Positions 1-6,516 of a DNA stretch of 64,000 nt are shown here, one piece after another; within the stretch, counting starts at the first letter, position 1; each line of letters begins with the position of its first letter. This DNA is from Paractinoplanes maris (GTDB lineage Bacteria; Actinomycetota; Actinomycetes; Mycobacteriales; Micromonosporaceae), in the NCBI RefSeq assembly GCF_023544465.1, contig NZ_JALPVL010000004.1:434001-498000 (forward strand). Direction: 5' to 3'. The notes beneath the pieces were generated by a model. It saw only the letters and a list, made by a program, of their open reading frames with translations, was not told where the DNA came from and searched no databases. The position numbers were made by a program, and so were the translations under genes.

Positions 1-1
1 G

Positions 2-847
2 CTGTACTCGAACTGCCACAACGTCAACCCCAACGCCACTGCGGTCGGCGGCATCTACGGCTACTCGCACACGTGCGGCGGCTACGACGGCGGCCAGGCC
101 GAGTACGTCCGGGTGCCGTTCGCCGACGTCGGCCCCAGTCTGCTCCCCGACTGGCTGGACGAGGAGGACGCGGTCCTGCTCACCGACGCGATGGCCACCG
201 GCTACTTCGGCGCCCAGCTCGGCGACATCAAGGAGGGCGATGTCGTGGTCGTCTTCGGCGCGGGACCGGTCGGGCTCGCCGCCGCCGCGTCGTCGTGGCT
301 GATGGGGGCGGGCCGGGTGATCGTCATCGACCACCTGGACTACCGCCTCGAGAAGGCCCGGACCTTCGCCCACGCCGAGACGATCAACTTCACCGAGTAC
401 GACGACATCGTCGTCCACCTGAAGAAGCTGACCGAGCACCTGGGCGCCGACGTGGCCATCGACGCGGTCGGCGCCGAGGCCGACGGCAACCTGGTGCAGC
501 ACGTCACCGCGGCCAAGTTCAAGCTGCAGGGCGGCTCGCCGATCGCGCTCAACTGGGCGATCGACTCGGTGCGCAAGGGCGGCACGATCTCGGTCATGGG
601 CGCGTACGGCCCGATGTTCAGCGCGGTCAAGTTCGGCGACGCGATGAACAAGGGGCTGACGCTGCGGATGAACCAGTGCCCGGTGAAGCGGCAGTGGCCG
701 CGGTTGTTGGAGCACGTCCGCAACGGCTATCTCAAGCCGCGCGACATGGTGACCCACCGGATCCCGCTCGAGCACATCGCCGAGGGCTACCACATGTTCT
801 CGGCCAAGCTCGACGGCTGCATCAAGCCGCTCATCATCCCGTCCTGA
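2..847 (+). CDS. Zinc-dependent alcohol/formaldehyde dehydrogenase, C-terminal part
   Basis: Medium-chain dehydrogenase cut by the window edge. The readable part starts at LYSNCHNVNP and contains the end of the catalytic zinc domain, including the GYSHTCGGYDGGQAEYVRVP segment typical of formaldehyde-dehydrogenase-like enzymes. A Rossmann fold follows with VVVFGAGPVGLAA as the NAD-binding glycine motif and an acidic VIDH strand end. The long insert after the Rossmann core (KLQGGSPIALNWAIDSV) is a feature of glutathione-independent formaldehyde-dehydrogenase-like proteins. The likely reaction is NAD-linked oxidation of an alcohol or hydroxymethyl adduct in the cytosol. The 186-residue gene follows after 10 bases and is probably co-transcribed. 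The substrate cannot be deduced. Confidence 0.88.
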   Translation: MYSNCHNVNPNATAVGGIYGYSHTCGGYDGGQAEYVRVPFADVGPSLLPDWLDEEDAVLLTDAMATGYFGAQLGDIKEGDVVVVFGAGPVGLAAAASSWLMGAGRVIVIDHLDYRLEKARTFAHAETINFTEYDDIVVHLKKLTEHLGADVAIDAVGAEADGNLVQHVTAAKFKLQGGSPIALNWAIDSVRKGGTISVMGAYGPMFSAVKFGDAMNKGLTLRMNQCPVKRQWPRLLEHVRNGYLKPRDMVTHRIPLEHIAEGYHMFSAKLDGCIKPLIIPS

Positions 848-857
848 GGGGGAAGCC

Positions 858-1418
858 ATGGCCTATACACCCGACAAGCCCAAACTCGCCGAGAACAGCG
901 AGCAGCTGCGCGCCCGCATCCCCGGCTGGGGTGCCGACCTGGACCCGAAGGACCGCCCGTCGGTGCCACGGGAGCAGTTCGACCCGACGTTCGGCGGTGC
1001 GCACTGGGAGTTCCCCGAGCGTCAGCCCGAGCGGTGGCCGCGCGAGCGGTCGATCGAGCATGCCTTCCTGACCCCGGTCTTCGGCACGTCCTGCCCGCCG
1101 AAGGGACTCTCCGGCCGGATCCGCCGCTACTCGTACGCCAAGTACAGCGAGGGCCGCGCCGCGCACTGGCTGCTGCTGCTCGCCTCGGACCGGGTCGACG
1201 CGGTGGAGAGCACGCTGCGCTCGTTCGTGTCCCGCCGCCCGGACAACCCGATCACCGAGACCGGTGTCCTCAGCGAGGGGCGGCGGCACGGGCTGTCGTC
1301 GCGCCGGGGCCGCCGCTCCGACAAAGTCCACCACCCGCTCGACCCGATCATCGTGGCGGCTCCGTGGGTGCTGGGCGCCGGTCTCGTGTACGCCGTGGTC
1401 CGTCGCGTCCGCGGCTGA
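858..1418 (+). CDS. Conserved hypothetical protein with a C-terminal membrane segment
   Basis: A 186-residue protein with no domain I recognise. The N-terminal half is hydrophilic and proline-rich (RIPGWGADLDPKDRPSVPRE). The middle contains the hydrophobic stretch AAHWLLLLASDRVDAV. The C-terminus has one clear membrane helix (IIVAAPWVLGAGLVYAVV) followed by arginines, which suggests a tail-anchored protein facing the cytosol. The ATG follows a GGGGGAAGCC ribosome-binding site 10 bases after the dehydrogenase stop, so the two are almost certainly one operon. It may be an accessory or membrane-tethering partner of the dehydrogenase, but that is inferred from position only. Confidence 0.75.
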   Translation: MAYTPDKPKLAENSEQLRARIPGWGADLDPKDRPSVPREQFDPTFGGAHWEFPERQPERWPRERSIEHAFLTPVFGTSCPPKGLSGRIRRYSYAKYSEGRAAHWLLLLASDRVDAVESTLRSFVSRRPDNPITETGVLSEGRRHGLSSRRGRRSDKVHHPLDPIIVAAPWVLGAGLVYAVVRRVRG

Positions 1419-1430
1419 TCGTCCGATCCG

Positions 1431-1470
1431 ACTGTGCGCCGGTGCCCCGGGGCGGGCACCGGCGCACAGT
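1431..1470 (+). terminator. Strong hairpin after the dehydrogenase operon
   Basis: A perfect 17-bp inverted repeat (arms 1431-1447 and 1454-1470, 6-base loop) starts 13 bases after the stop codon. There is no U tract, as is common for actinobacterial terminators. Confidence 0.8.
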
Positions 1471-1584
1471 GCTGCGCGCCATGGTGCTAGCACCACCGCG
1501 AAGTGTGGGGTCAGCCGGATGTCCGCCGGAGCCGCGAATTCATAGGTTGAGACCTCGTTCCGATGTGGAAACAGGGGGATCGAC

Positions 1585-2760
1585 ATGGAAGCGAGCTTTC
1601 GGCACCGCCGCACGGCGATGCGGGCCGGCGCGGTCGTCACCGCGGCCGTCCTGGCCGTGCCGGCGATCGGCGCCGTCCCGGCCGTGGCGGCCGGCCCGCC
1701 CCGGGCGGAGTTGCAGACCGCGGTCGACGATCTGCGGGATCTGGGCATGACCGGCGTGCAGGCGGAGGTCTCGCAGGGCCACCGGCAGCTGGTGGCCCGC
1801 AGCGGCGTGGCGGATCGCGGGACCGGGCGGCCGATGCCGGCCGACGGCCGGTTCCGGATCGGCAGCAACACCAAGACGTTCGTCTCGGTCGTGGTGCTCC
1901 AGCTGGCCGGCGAGGGGAAGCTGTCGCTGGACGACAGGGTCGGGCGGTGGCTGCCCGGCGTGGTGTCGGGCAACGGCAACGACGGGCGCCGGATCACCGT
2001 CCGGCAGCTGCTCCAGCACACCAGCGGCCTGCACAACTACACGAACGAGCTGGCCGCGCTGGGCTCGGCCGAGGCCTATCAGGCGCACCGGTTCGATCAC
2101 TACGAGCCGGCCGACCTGGTCGCCCTGGCGATGAAGCACGAGCCCAGCTTCGCGCCCGGCGCGCGCTGGGAGTATTCGAACACCAACTACATCCTGGCCG
2201 GCATGATCATCGAGCGGGTCACCGGCCGGTCCTGGGGGTCCGAGGTGCGCTCGCGGATCCTGCGCCCGCTCGGGTTGCACGACACGTCGTACCCGGGGGA
2301 CCGGCGCACCCTGCCGCGCCCGTACGCCCGGGCTTATCAGCAGTTCGCCCCGGGCGCCCCGCTGGTCGACGTCACCGAGTTCAACCCGACCGCGGCCGGC
2401 GCGGCCGGGGGCATGGTGAGCACGACCGCCGACCTGACCCGGTTCTGGCGCGCGGTGCAGCGCGGCGAATTGCTGCGGCCGGCGCAGGCCGCCCAGATGC
2501 ACCGGACCGTGCTCGCCGACGGCATGCAGGATCTGCTGCCGGGCATCCGGTACGGGCTCGGGATCTTCTGGGTGCCGAACGCGTGCGGCGGCTTCTGGGG
2601 TCACCCCGGTGACGTCGTGGGCACGAGCACCTTCAACGGCGTCACCGGCCCGGGTGACCGGGCCGTGGTGCTCTACCGGACCACCGGGCTGGCCGACGAG
2701 GCCCGCTCGGCGGCCGTGGACAACCGGATCATCCGGCTGGTGAACGACGTCATCTGCTGA
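1585..2760 (+). CDS. Secreted serine hydrolase, class C beta-lactamase / DD-carboxypeptidase family
   Basis: 391 residues with an N-terminal signal peptide (RRTAMRAGAVVTAAVLAVPAIGAVPAVAA). The three landmarks of the beta-lactamase-related (Pfam Beta-lactamase) serine hydrolases are visible. The SxxK nucleophile box lies in RIGSNTKTF near residue 94. The YxN box lies in WEYSNTNYI near residue 197. A late HPGDVVG segment corresponds to the HxG/KTG strand. These enzymes include DD-carboxypeptidases, esterases and D-amino-acid peptidases, so peptidoglycan or peptide hydrolysis outside the cell is likely but the substrate is open. The ATG is supported by a CAGGGGGATCGAC ribosome-binding site. It is transcribed alone, between two strong hairpins. 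Confidence 0.9.
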   Translation: MEASFRHRRTAMRAGAVVTAAVLAVPAIGAVPAVAAGPPRAELQTAVDDLRDLGMTGVQAEVSQGHRQLVARSGVADRGTGRPMPADGRFRIGSNTKTFVSVVVLQLAGEGKLSLDDRVGRWLPGVVSGNGNDGRRITVRQLLQHTSGLHNYTNELAALGSAEAYQAHRFDHYEPADLVALAMKHEPSFAPGARWEYSNTNYILAGMIIERVTGRSWGSEVRSRILRPLGLHDTSYPGDRRTLPRPYARAYQQFAPGAPLVDVTEFNPTAAGAAGGMVSTTADLTRFWRAVQRGELLRPAQAAQMHRTVLADGMQDLLPGIRYGLGIFWVPNACGGFWGHPGDVVGTSTFNGVTGPGDRAVVLYRTTGLADEARSAAVDNRIIRLVNDVIC

Positions 2761-2768
2761 CCGGCGCC

Positions 2769-2803
2769 CGCCCGGTGCCCGCCGCGAGGCTGGGCACCGG
2801 GCG
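2769..2803. terminator. Bidirectional terminator-like hairpin
   Basis: A perfect 12-bp stem (arms 2769-2780 and 2792-2803, 11-base loop) lies between the convergent ends of the serine hydrolase and the small minus-strand gene. It can serve both. Confidence 0.75.
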
Positions 2804-2811
2804 AGCGCTTG

Positions 2812-2997
2812 TCAGGAGGAGAAGACCGCCGACAATTCGTCGGAGTGGGGAGTGCCCGCGGGCCGCGCCTTGCTCAGGGCAATGGTGGCGGCTCGCAGGT
2901 AGGCGCGGTCTCCGCTGGCGACGTACTCGGCGCGCAGGAGCGCGGCGATCTCGTTCGCGAGGGTGAGACGGGCGTCGGTGTCGGCGGTCTTGAACAT
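2812..2997 (-). CDS. Small hypothetical protein (61 aa)
   Basis: A short soluble, probably helical protein (MFKTADTDARLTLANEIAALLR...). I recognise no family. The ATG at 2997 is preferred over a GTG two codons earlier because GAGAAAG lies 7 bases upstream. The gene sits between two hairpin terminators and downstream of, but not tightly coupled to, the GH64 gene. It may be an independent small protein. Coding potential rests on the clean actinobacterial codon pattern and the good ribosome-binding site. Confidence 0.55.
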   Translation of the reverse strand: MFKTADTDARLTLANEIAALLRAEYVASGDRAYLRAATIALSKARPAGTPHSDELSAVFSS

Positions 2998-3090
2998 GGG
3001 CACACTTTCTCGATCTACGGACCGCCAATGATGCGCCGTCGAGCGACCGAATGCATCAACCGAAACGGTGATGCCCGGCGTGTCCCCACG

Positions 3091-3124
3091 TCGTGACGAC
3101 GGACCGGACGGCCCGTCGTCACGA
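3091..3124 (-). terminator. Hairpin after the GH64 gene
   Basis: A perfect 12-bp inverted repeat (arms 3091-3102 and 3113-3124, 10-base loop) begins about 20 bases beyond the GH64 stop codon on the minus strand. No U run follows. Confidence 0.7.
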
Positions 3125-3142
3125 GAGTGGTGCGGGTGGATC

Positions 3143-4591
3143 TCAGAGGGGCAGCCAGAGCGCCAGGACGTTCGGCGGTTCCCAGCCCGGCAGCGAGGTG
3201 TGCGCCTGCCGGCACTGGTATCGGACCCCGTTGTAGGTCACGACCTGACCCACGGCGTACGGGGTGCCGGCGGCCCAGGTGGTGCCGGCCGGCGGCTGCG
3301 TCGTGGGCGGGGTCGTCGGCGGGGTCGTCGCCGGCGGGCGGGTGGTCGGCGGTGCGGTGGTCGGCGGGGTGGTCGCCGGCGGCTGGGTGGGCGGGTTCCC
3401 ACCGGCGCCGAACGGGCTCATGATGATGCCCGCCCGCTGCGGGTCGCCGTCGTTGACCAGCGACTCGAAGCCGCCGACATCGTCGTACGCGAAGCCGTAG
3501 GCCTTACCGTCGGCCATGTTGGCGTGGATGATCCGTGAGTAGTGGTTGGGTGCGGCGTTCTTGTAGAAGGCGTTCGCGTCGTACACGGGCTCGACCGTCG
3601 ACGTGCCGAGCGTGCCCCGCACGAGCGCCGTGCAGATGGTGCGCCGGACCTCGCTCTGGATGAACGGCGCCACGTTGGGTGCGTTGAAGACGCCGTCGCA
3701 ACCCCAGACGTTGGCCGTGCTGGGCTTGTCGACCGTCGCCACCTCGGCGCCCGAGCTGTCGGTGAACCGCAGGGTGTTACCCACGGTGCGCCCGAAGAAC
3801 TTGCGGTTGGGCTCGGCCTGCCGCGGCTGCACGGTCAGGGTCCGGTTGGTGTACGAGGCGAAGGCCGAGGTGATGTACGCGTCGAGGTAGTTGGCCGGGA
3901 AGAGGCCGGCGTCGGTGGCCTTGCCCGGCGCGAGCACCCGCAGCACCGTGCCGTCGGAGCGGGTGATGACCGACCGCTCCCAGCCCGGCTGCGCCTTGAT
4001 CGCGTTGATGACCTTGTTGCGGCCGTCGTTGACCACGTCGCCGGTGCGCTTGGTCTGCCCGGCGCCGTTGGTGACGGTGACCGCGTGCGGGATGCCGAAG
4101 AAGTCGACCTGCGAGCTGTTCAGCCACAGCCCGGAGTCGTTGAAGGTGAACTCGCTGGTGTCGAAGAGGGTGTTGAAGTTGGGGTCGCCGGGCGCCCAGG
4201 GCGCGGGCTGCACGAAGCCGTCCGGGGTGATGAAGAACTTGATCTTGTCGCGCATCGCCAGGTAGACGCGGCCGGACAAGCCCTTGGGGATGCGGATCGT
4301 CGTGCTGCCGCCGTTGCCCGGGCCGGGCATCGACACGTCCGGGGCCGGGGTCGGCGGAAGGCCGCCGGCGGGCCACGGCGTGAACGTGCCGCCGCTGTTC
4401 ACCGAGCCCCAGCGGCCGTTCATGACGCCGATGACGTAGAGGTGGACCGCGTCGCCGCGGCCGGTGTTGTTGGTGACGGTGACGGGGAGGATGGCGGGTG
4501 ACGCCGCCGAGGCGGGCATCGCCACCGCGGCGACGGGCACGGCGACGGCCAGGGCCGCCACCGCGCTCAGCCATGCGGTTCGTTTACGCAA
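3143..4591 (-). CDS. Secreted GH64 beta-1,3-glucanase with a chitin-binding tail
   Basis: 482 residues. A signal peptide (RTAWLSAVAALAVAVPVAAVAMPASAAS) is followed by a glycoside hydrolase family 64 domain (residues about 32-400). It starts with the thaumatin-like ILPVTVTNNTGRGDAVHLYV and contains GRVYLAMRDKIKFF and DFFGIPHAVTV. The family releases laminaripentaose from beta-1,3-glucan. A proline/threonine linker (about 405-435) leads to a CBM5/12-type chitin-binding module (WAAGTPYAVGQVVTYNGVRYQCRQAH). Together this looks like a fungal cell-wall lytic enzyme. Translation starts at TTG (4591), with AAGGAG seven bases upstream. A promoter and a palindromic operator lie directly upstream. Confidence 0.93.
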   Translation of the reverse strand: MRKRTAWLSAVAALAVAVPVAAVAMPASAASPAILPVTVTNNTGRGDAVHLYVIGVMNGRWGSVNSGGTFTPWPAGGLPPTPAPDVSMPGPGNGGSTTIRIPKGLSGRVYLAMRDKIKFFITPDGFVQPAPWAPGDPNFNTLFDTSEFTFNDSGLWLNSSQVDFFGIPHAVTVTNGAGQTKRTGDVVNDGRNKVINAIKAQPGWERSVITRSDGTVLRVLAPGKATDAGLFPANYLDAYITSAFASYTNRTLTVQPRQAEPNRKFFGRTVGNTLRFTDSSGAEVATVDKPSTANVWGCDGVFNAPNVAPFIQSEVRRTICTALVRGTLGTSTVEPVYDANAFYKNAAPNHYSRIIHANMADGKAYGFAYDDVGGFESLVNDGDPQRAGIIMSPFGAGGNPPTQPPATTPPTTAPPTTRPPATTPPTTPPTTQPPAGTTWAAGTPYAVGQVVTYNGVRYQCRQAHTSLPGWEPPNVLALWLPL

Positions 4592-4624
4592 GTCGGCTCC
4601 TTGACTCTGCTGGCTCCGGGGGAT

Positions 4625-4668
4625 GAGAGCGCTCTCGCAGAATGTTTTGGAAAGTTAACAGTTGTCAA
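4625..4668 (-). promoter_or_regulatory. GH64 promoter with a LacI-type palindrome
   Basis: On the minus strand, TTGACA (4663-4668) and CATTCT (4639-4644) are separated by 18 bases, a good housekeeping -35/-10 pair. Just downstream of the -10, the 12-bp perfect palindrome GAGAGCGCTCTC (4625-4636) resembles the GAGCGCTC core of actinobacterial LacI-family operators such as CebR sites. It is placed to block transcription start, so sugar-dependent repression is likely. Confidence 0.65.
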
Positions 4669-4696
4669 TGGAACCGATCGAACGGTGCCCGAACGC

Positions 4697-5746
4697 TCAC
4701 TCGAAGAACTTGAGCCCGAACCCCGTGCTGGACGTCGCGCCGGGCACGTTCGCCCTGGTGTAGGTGCTGTTGCCCCACCAGGCGAAGGTGCCGGTGTACC
4801 AGTAGCGGTTCTCCCAGGCGTACGGCGTGCCCTTCGGAACCGCGTGATACATCATCGGGAACCGCGGACCGGCCGGCGGGCTCGTGGCGATGTCGCCGTT
4901 GAGCAGTACGAACGTGTGGTGACCGGGCCCGTTGGCGGACAGCGTCGGATCCCAGCCGGCCATCATGGTGGCCCGGTTCGAGCCGAACTGGCAGCCGTTC
5001 GACTTGTACCAGTCCCAGACGTACGTGGGGTCGCCGCCCGCCCGCAGCCGGAGGTCGGCCAGGCAGTACTGGTCGCTCCAGCTGCCGTTGGCCGAGTAGA
5101 CGATGTGCAGCTGCCCGTTGGGGTCGCGGATCGGCTCGGGTCCCTCGTTGATGAACGGGTTGCCGACCACCCGTTCCCAGCTCTCCCGGGGCTGCGAGAT
5201 CACGTACCGCGCGCCGGTGGTCGTGGTCGGGCTGCTCATCCGGGCCAGATAGAGGTTCTGCTCGACGTTGGTGGTGCCGGCCCAGCCCGACCAGACGAAG
5301 AAGCGCTGCCCGTTGAAGACGAACATCGCACCGTCGATGGCCCACCGGTCGTCCGGCAGCGCCATCCGCGTCTCGGCGGTGTAACCGCTCGCGGCGGCGG
5401 CCGAGCTGATCACGTACATCCGATGGGCGGAGCCACGGCCGGCCGAGAAGTAGATGTAGTAACGCCCGGCGTCGGTGGTGATCTCGGGCGCCCACACCTC
5501 GCCCAGGTTGCGGGTGTCGCTCCAGACCTGACGGGCGGGCGCCGCGGCGAGCCCGTCGGTCGACGAGGCCTGCCGCACGGCGATGCCCGCGCCGGTCGAC
5601 TGGACCGAGATGTACGTGCCGCCAACGCGCAACACGCTCGGATCGGCCGCCCGCAAAGGGGTCTGCCCGGCCTCGGCACGGGTGGCGGTGGCGAGCGTGG
5701 CGGCCAGCACGAGCGCGGCCGCCACGGCCAGATAGCGATTTCTCAT
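4697..5746 (-). CDS. Secreted GH43-like glycosidase (arabinanase/arabinofuranosidase type)
   Basis: 349 residues from the ATG at 5746, chosen because a signal peptide (MRNRYLAVAAALVLAATLA...) starts there and the promoter lies upstream. The mature protein has the five-bladed-propeller landmarks of GH43 and related families. ADPSVLRVGGTYI carries the catalytic-base Asp position. WAPEITTDAGRYYIYFS is the usual second motif. IDGAMFVFNGQRFFVWSGW corresponds to the pKa-modulating Asp region, and FINEGPEPIRDPNGQLHIVYSA carries the acid Glu. Hydrolysis of arabinan or a related plant or fungal polysaccharide is likely. Its promoter resembles that of the GH64 gene, so the two are probably co-regulated. 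Confidence 0.85.
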   Translation of the reverse strand: MRNRYLAVAAALVLAATLATATRAEAGQTPLRAADPSVLRVGGTYISVQSTGAGIAVRQASSTDGLAAAPARQVWSDTRNLGEVWAPEITTDAGRYYIYFSAGRGSAHRMYVISSAAAASGYTAETRMALPDDRWAIDGAMFVFNGQRFFVWSGWAGTTNVEQNLYLARMSSPTTTTGARYVISQPRESWERVVGNPFINEGPEPIRDPNGQLHIVYSANGSWSDQYCLADLRLRAGGDPTYVWDWYKSNGCQFGSNRATMMAGWDPTLSANGPGHHTFVLLNGDIATSPPAGPRFPMMYHAVPKGTPYAWENRYWYTGTFAWWGNSTYTRANVPGATSSTGFGLKFFE

Positions 5747-5782
5747 GGGGATTCCCGGGGATGAGGGGATGGGGATGTCCCG

Positions 5783-5812
5783 AGAGTCCATTTCTTGTTA
5801 CAACGTTGTCAA
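5783..5812 (-). promoter_or_regulatory. GH43 promoter with an AACGTT-centred palindrome
   Basis: Minus-strand TTGACA (5807-5812), an 18-base spacer and GACTCT (5783-5788). The spacer contains ACAACGTTGT, a 10-bp palindrome with the central CG typical of LacI-family operators. The TTGACAAC...GTTAAC/GTTGTAAC sequence is shared with the GH64 promoter. Confidence 0.55.
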
Positions 5813-6427
5813 CTGTGAACGCGCGAGTCGGCGCCAACGGGCAACGCTTACTCCTGACAGGACCACGTGATCCGCCCGGAGACCGCCGGGGCCGCCGCCA
5901 CCCGTGGTGCCGTCGTCGTTCTGGACGGACAGCTCGGTGAAGGTCCACGACCCGCCGCCCCTGCCGTCGGTGGTCACCTCGCTGGTGGTGTTGCTCTGGG
6001 TGAAGTAGAGGGTGCCGTCGAAGCTGATCCCGGGCGGGCTGCCCGTGTCGGTCAGCGTGCCCCGGCCGTACGTGCCCGCCCCCAGGTAGTCCTCGACCAT
6101 CGCGCCCACGAAGACCCGCCGGCCGGCGACCGGCTCGGTCAGCATCTGCGGCAGGACGAAATACTTGCGGCCCTCGTCGTCGGACTCCCCACCGCCGTAC
6201 TGCTCGCAGGACTCGTAGTCGACGCCGTTGTTCGTCGCCATCGGCGCGAAGCTGGTGCCCTTCAGCGCGACCGCCCCGGTCACCTCCACACTGACCTCGG
6301 TGTGCAGATCACCCACCGTCATGCCCGTGTCGCCGGACTCGCCGGACGCCTCGGTGCTGCCGCAGCCGGCTGTGGCCATGAGACCGGCCAGCGCGAGCGC
6401 CGCCACCCGCTTCCTACCCCTGGTCAT
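5798..6427 (-). CDS. Putative lipoprotein
   Basis: 209 residues from the ATG at 6427, supported by a GGAAAG ribosome-binding site. The start gives a lipoprotein signal with lipobox LMATAGC (MTRGRKRVAALALAGLMATAGCGSTEAS). The mature part is rich in glycine, serine and acidic residues. It contains a central domain (VEVTGAVALKGTSFAPMATNNGVDYESCEQY...) and a predicted beta-rich region (LYFTQSNTTSEVTTDGRGGGSWTFTELSVQ). I do not recognise the family. It should be anchored to the outer face of the membrane. It diverges from the AfsR-type regulator with only 89 bases between the starts. Confidence 0.75.
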   Translation of the reverse strand: MTRGRKRVAALALAGLMATAGCGSTEASGESGDTGMTVGDLHTEVSVEVTGAVALKGTSFAPMATNNGVDYESCEQYGGGESDDEGRKYFVLPQMLTEPVAGRRVFVGAMVEDYLGAGTYGRGTLTDTGSPPGISFDGTLYFTQSNTTSEVTTDGRGGGSWTFTELSVQNDDGTTGGGGPGGLRADHVVLSGVSVARWRRLARSQLTTL

Positions 6428-6516
6428 TTCTTTCCGTCCCTTGCCCGATGAGCTCATTGATCAGCGCCGCTAGCCTGAGGGCCGGCACTGAAGGAACGCT
6501 TAAGAAGCGGAGACGC

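Noticed and set aside
1585..2760. Antibiotic-resistance class C beta-lactamase
   Set aside because: Family motifs fit many DD-peptidases and esterases; nothing in the sequence shows beta-lactam hydrolysis.
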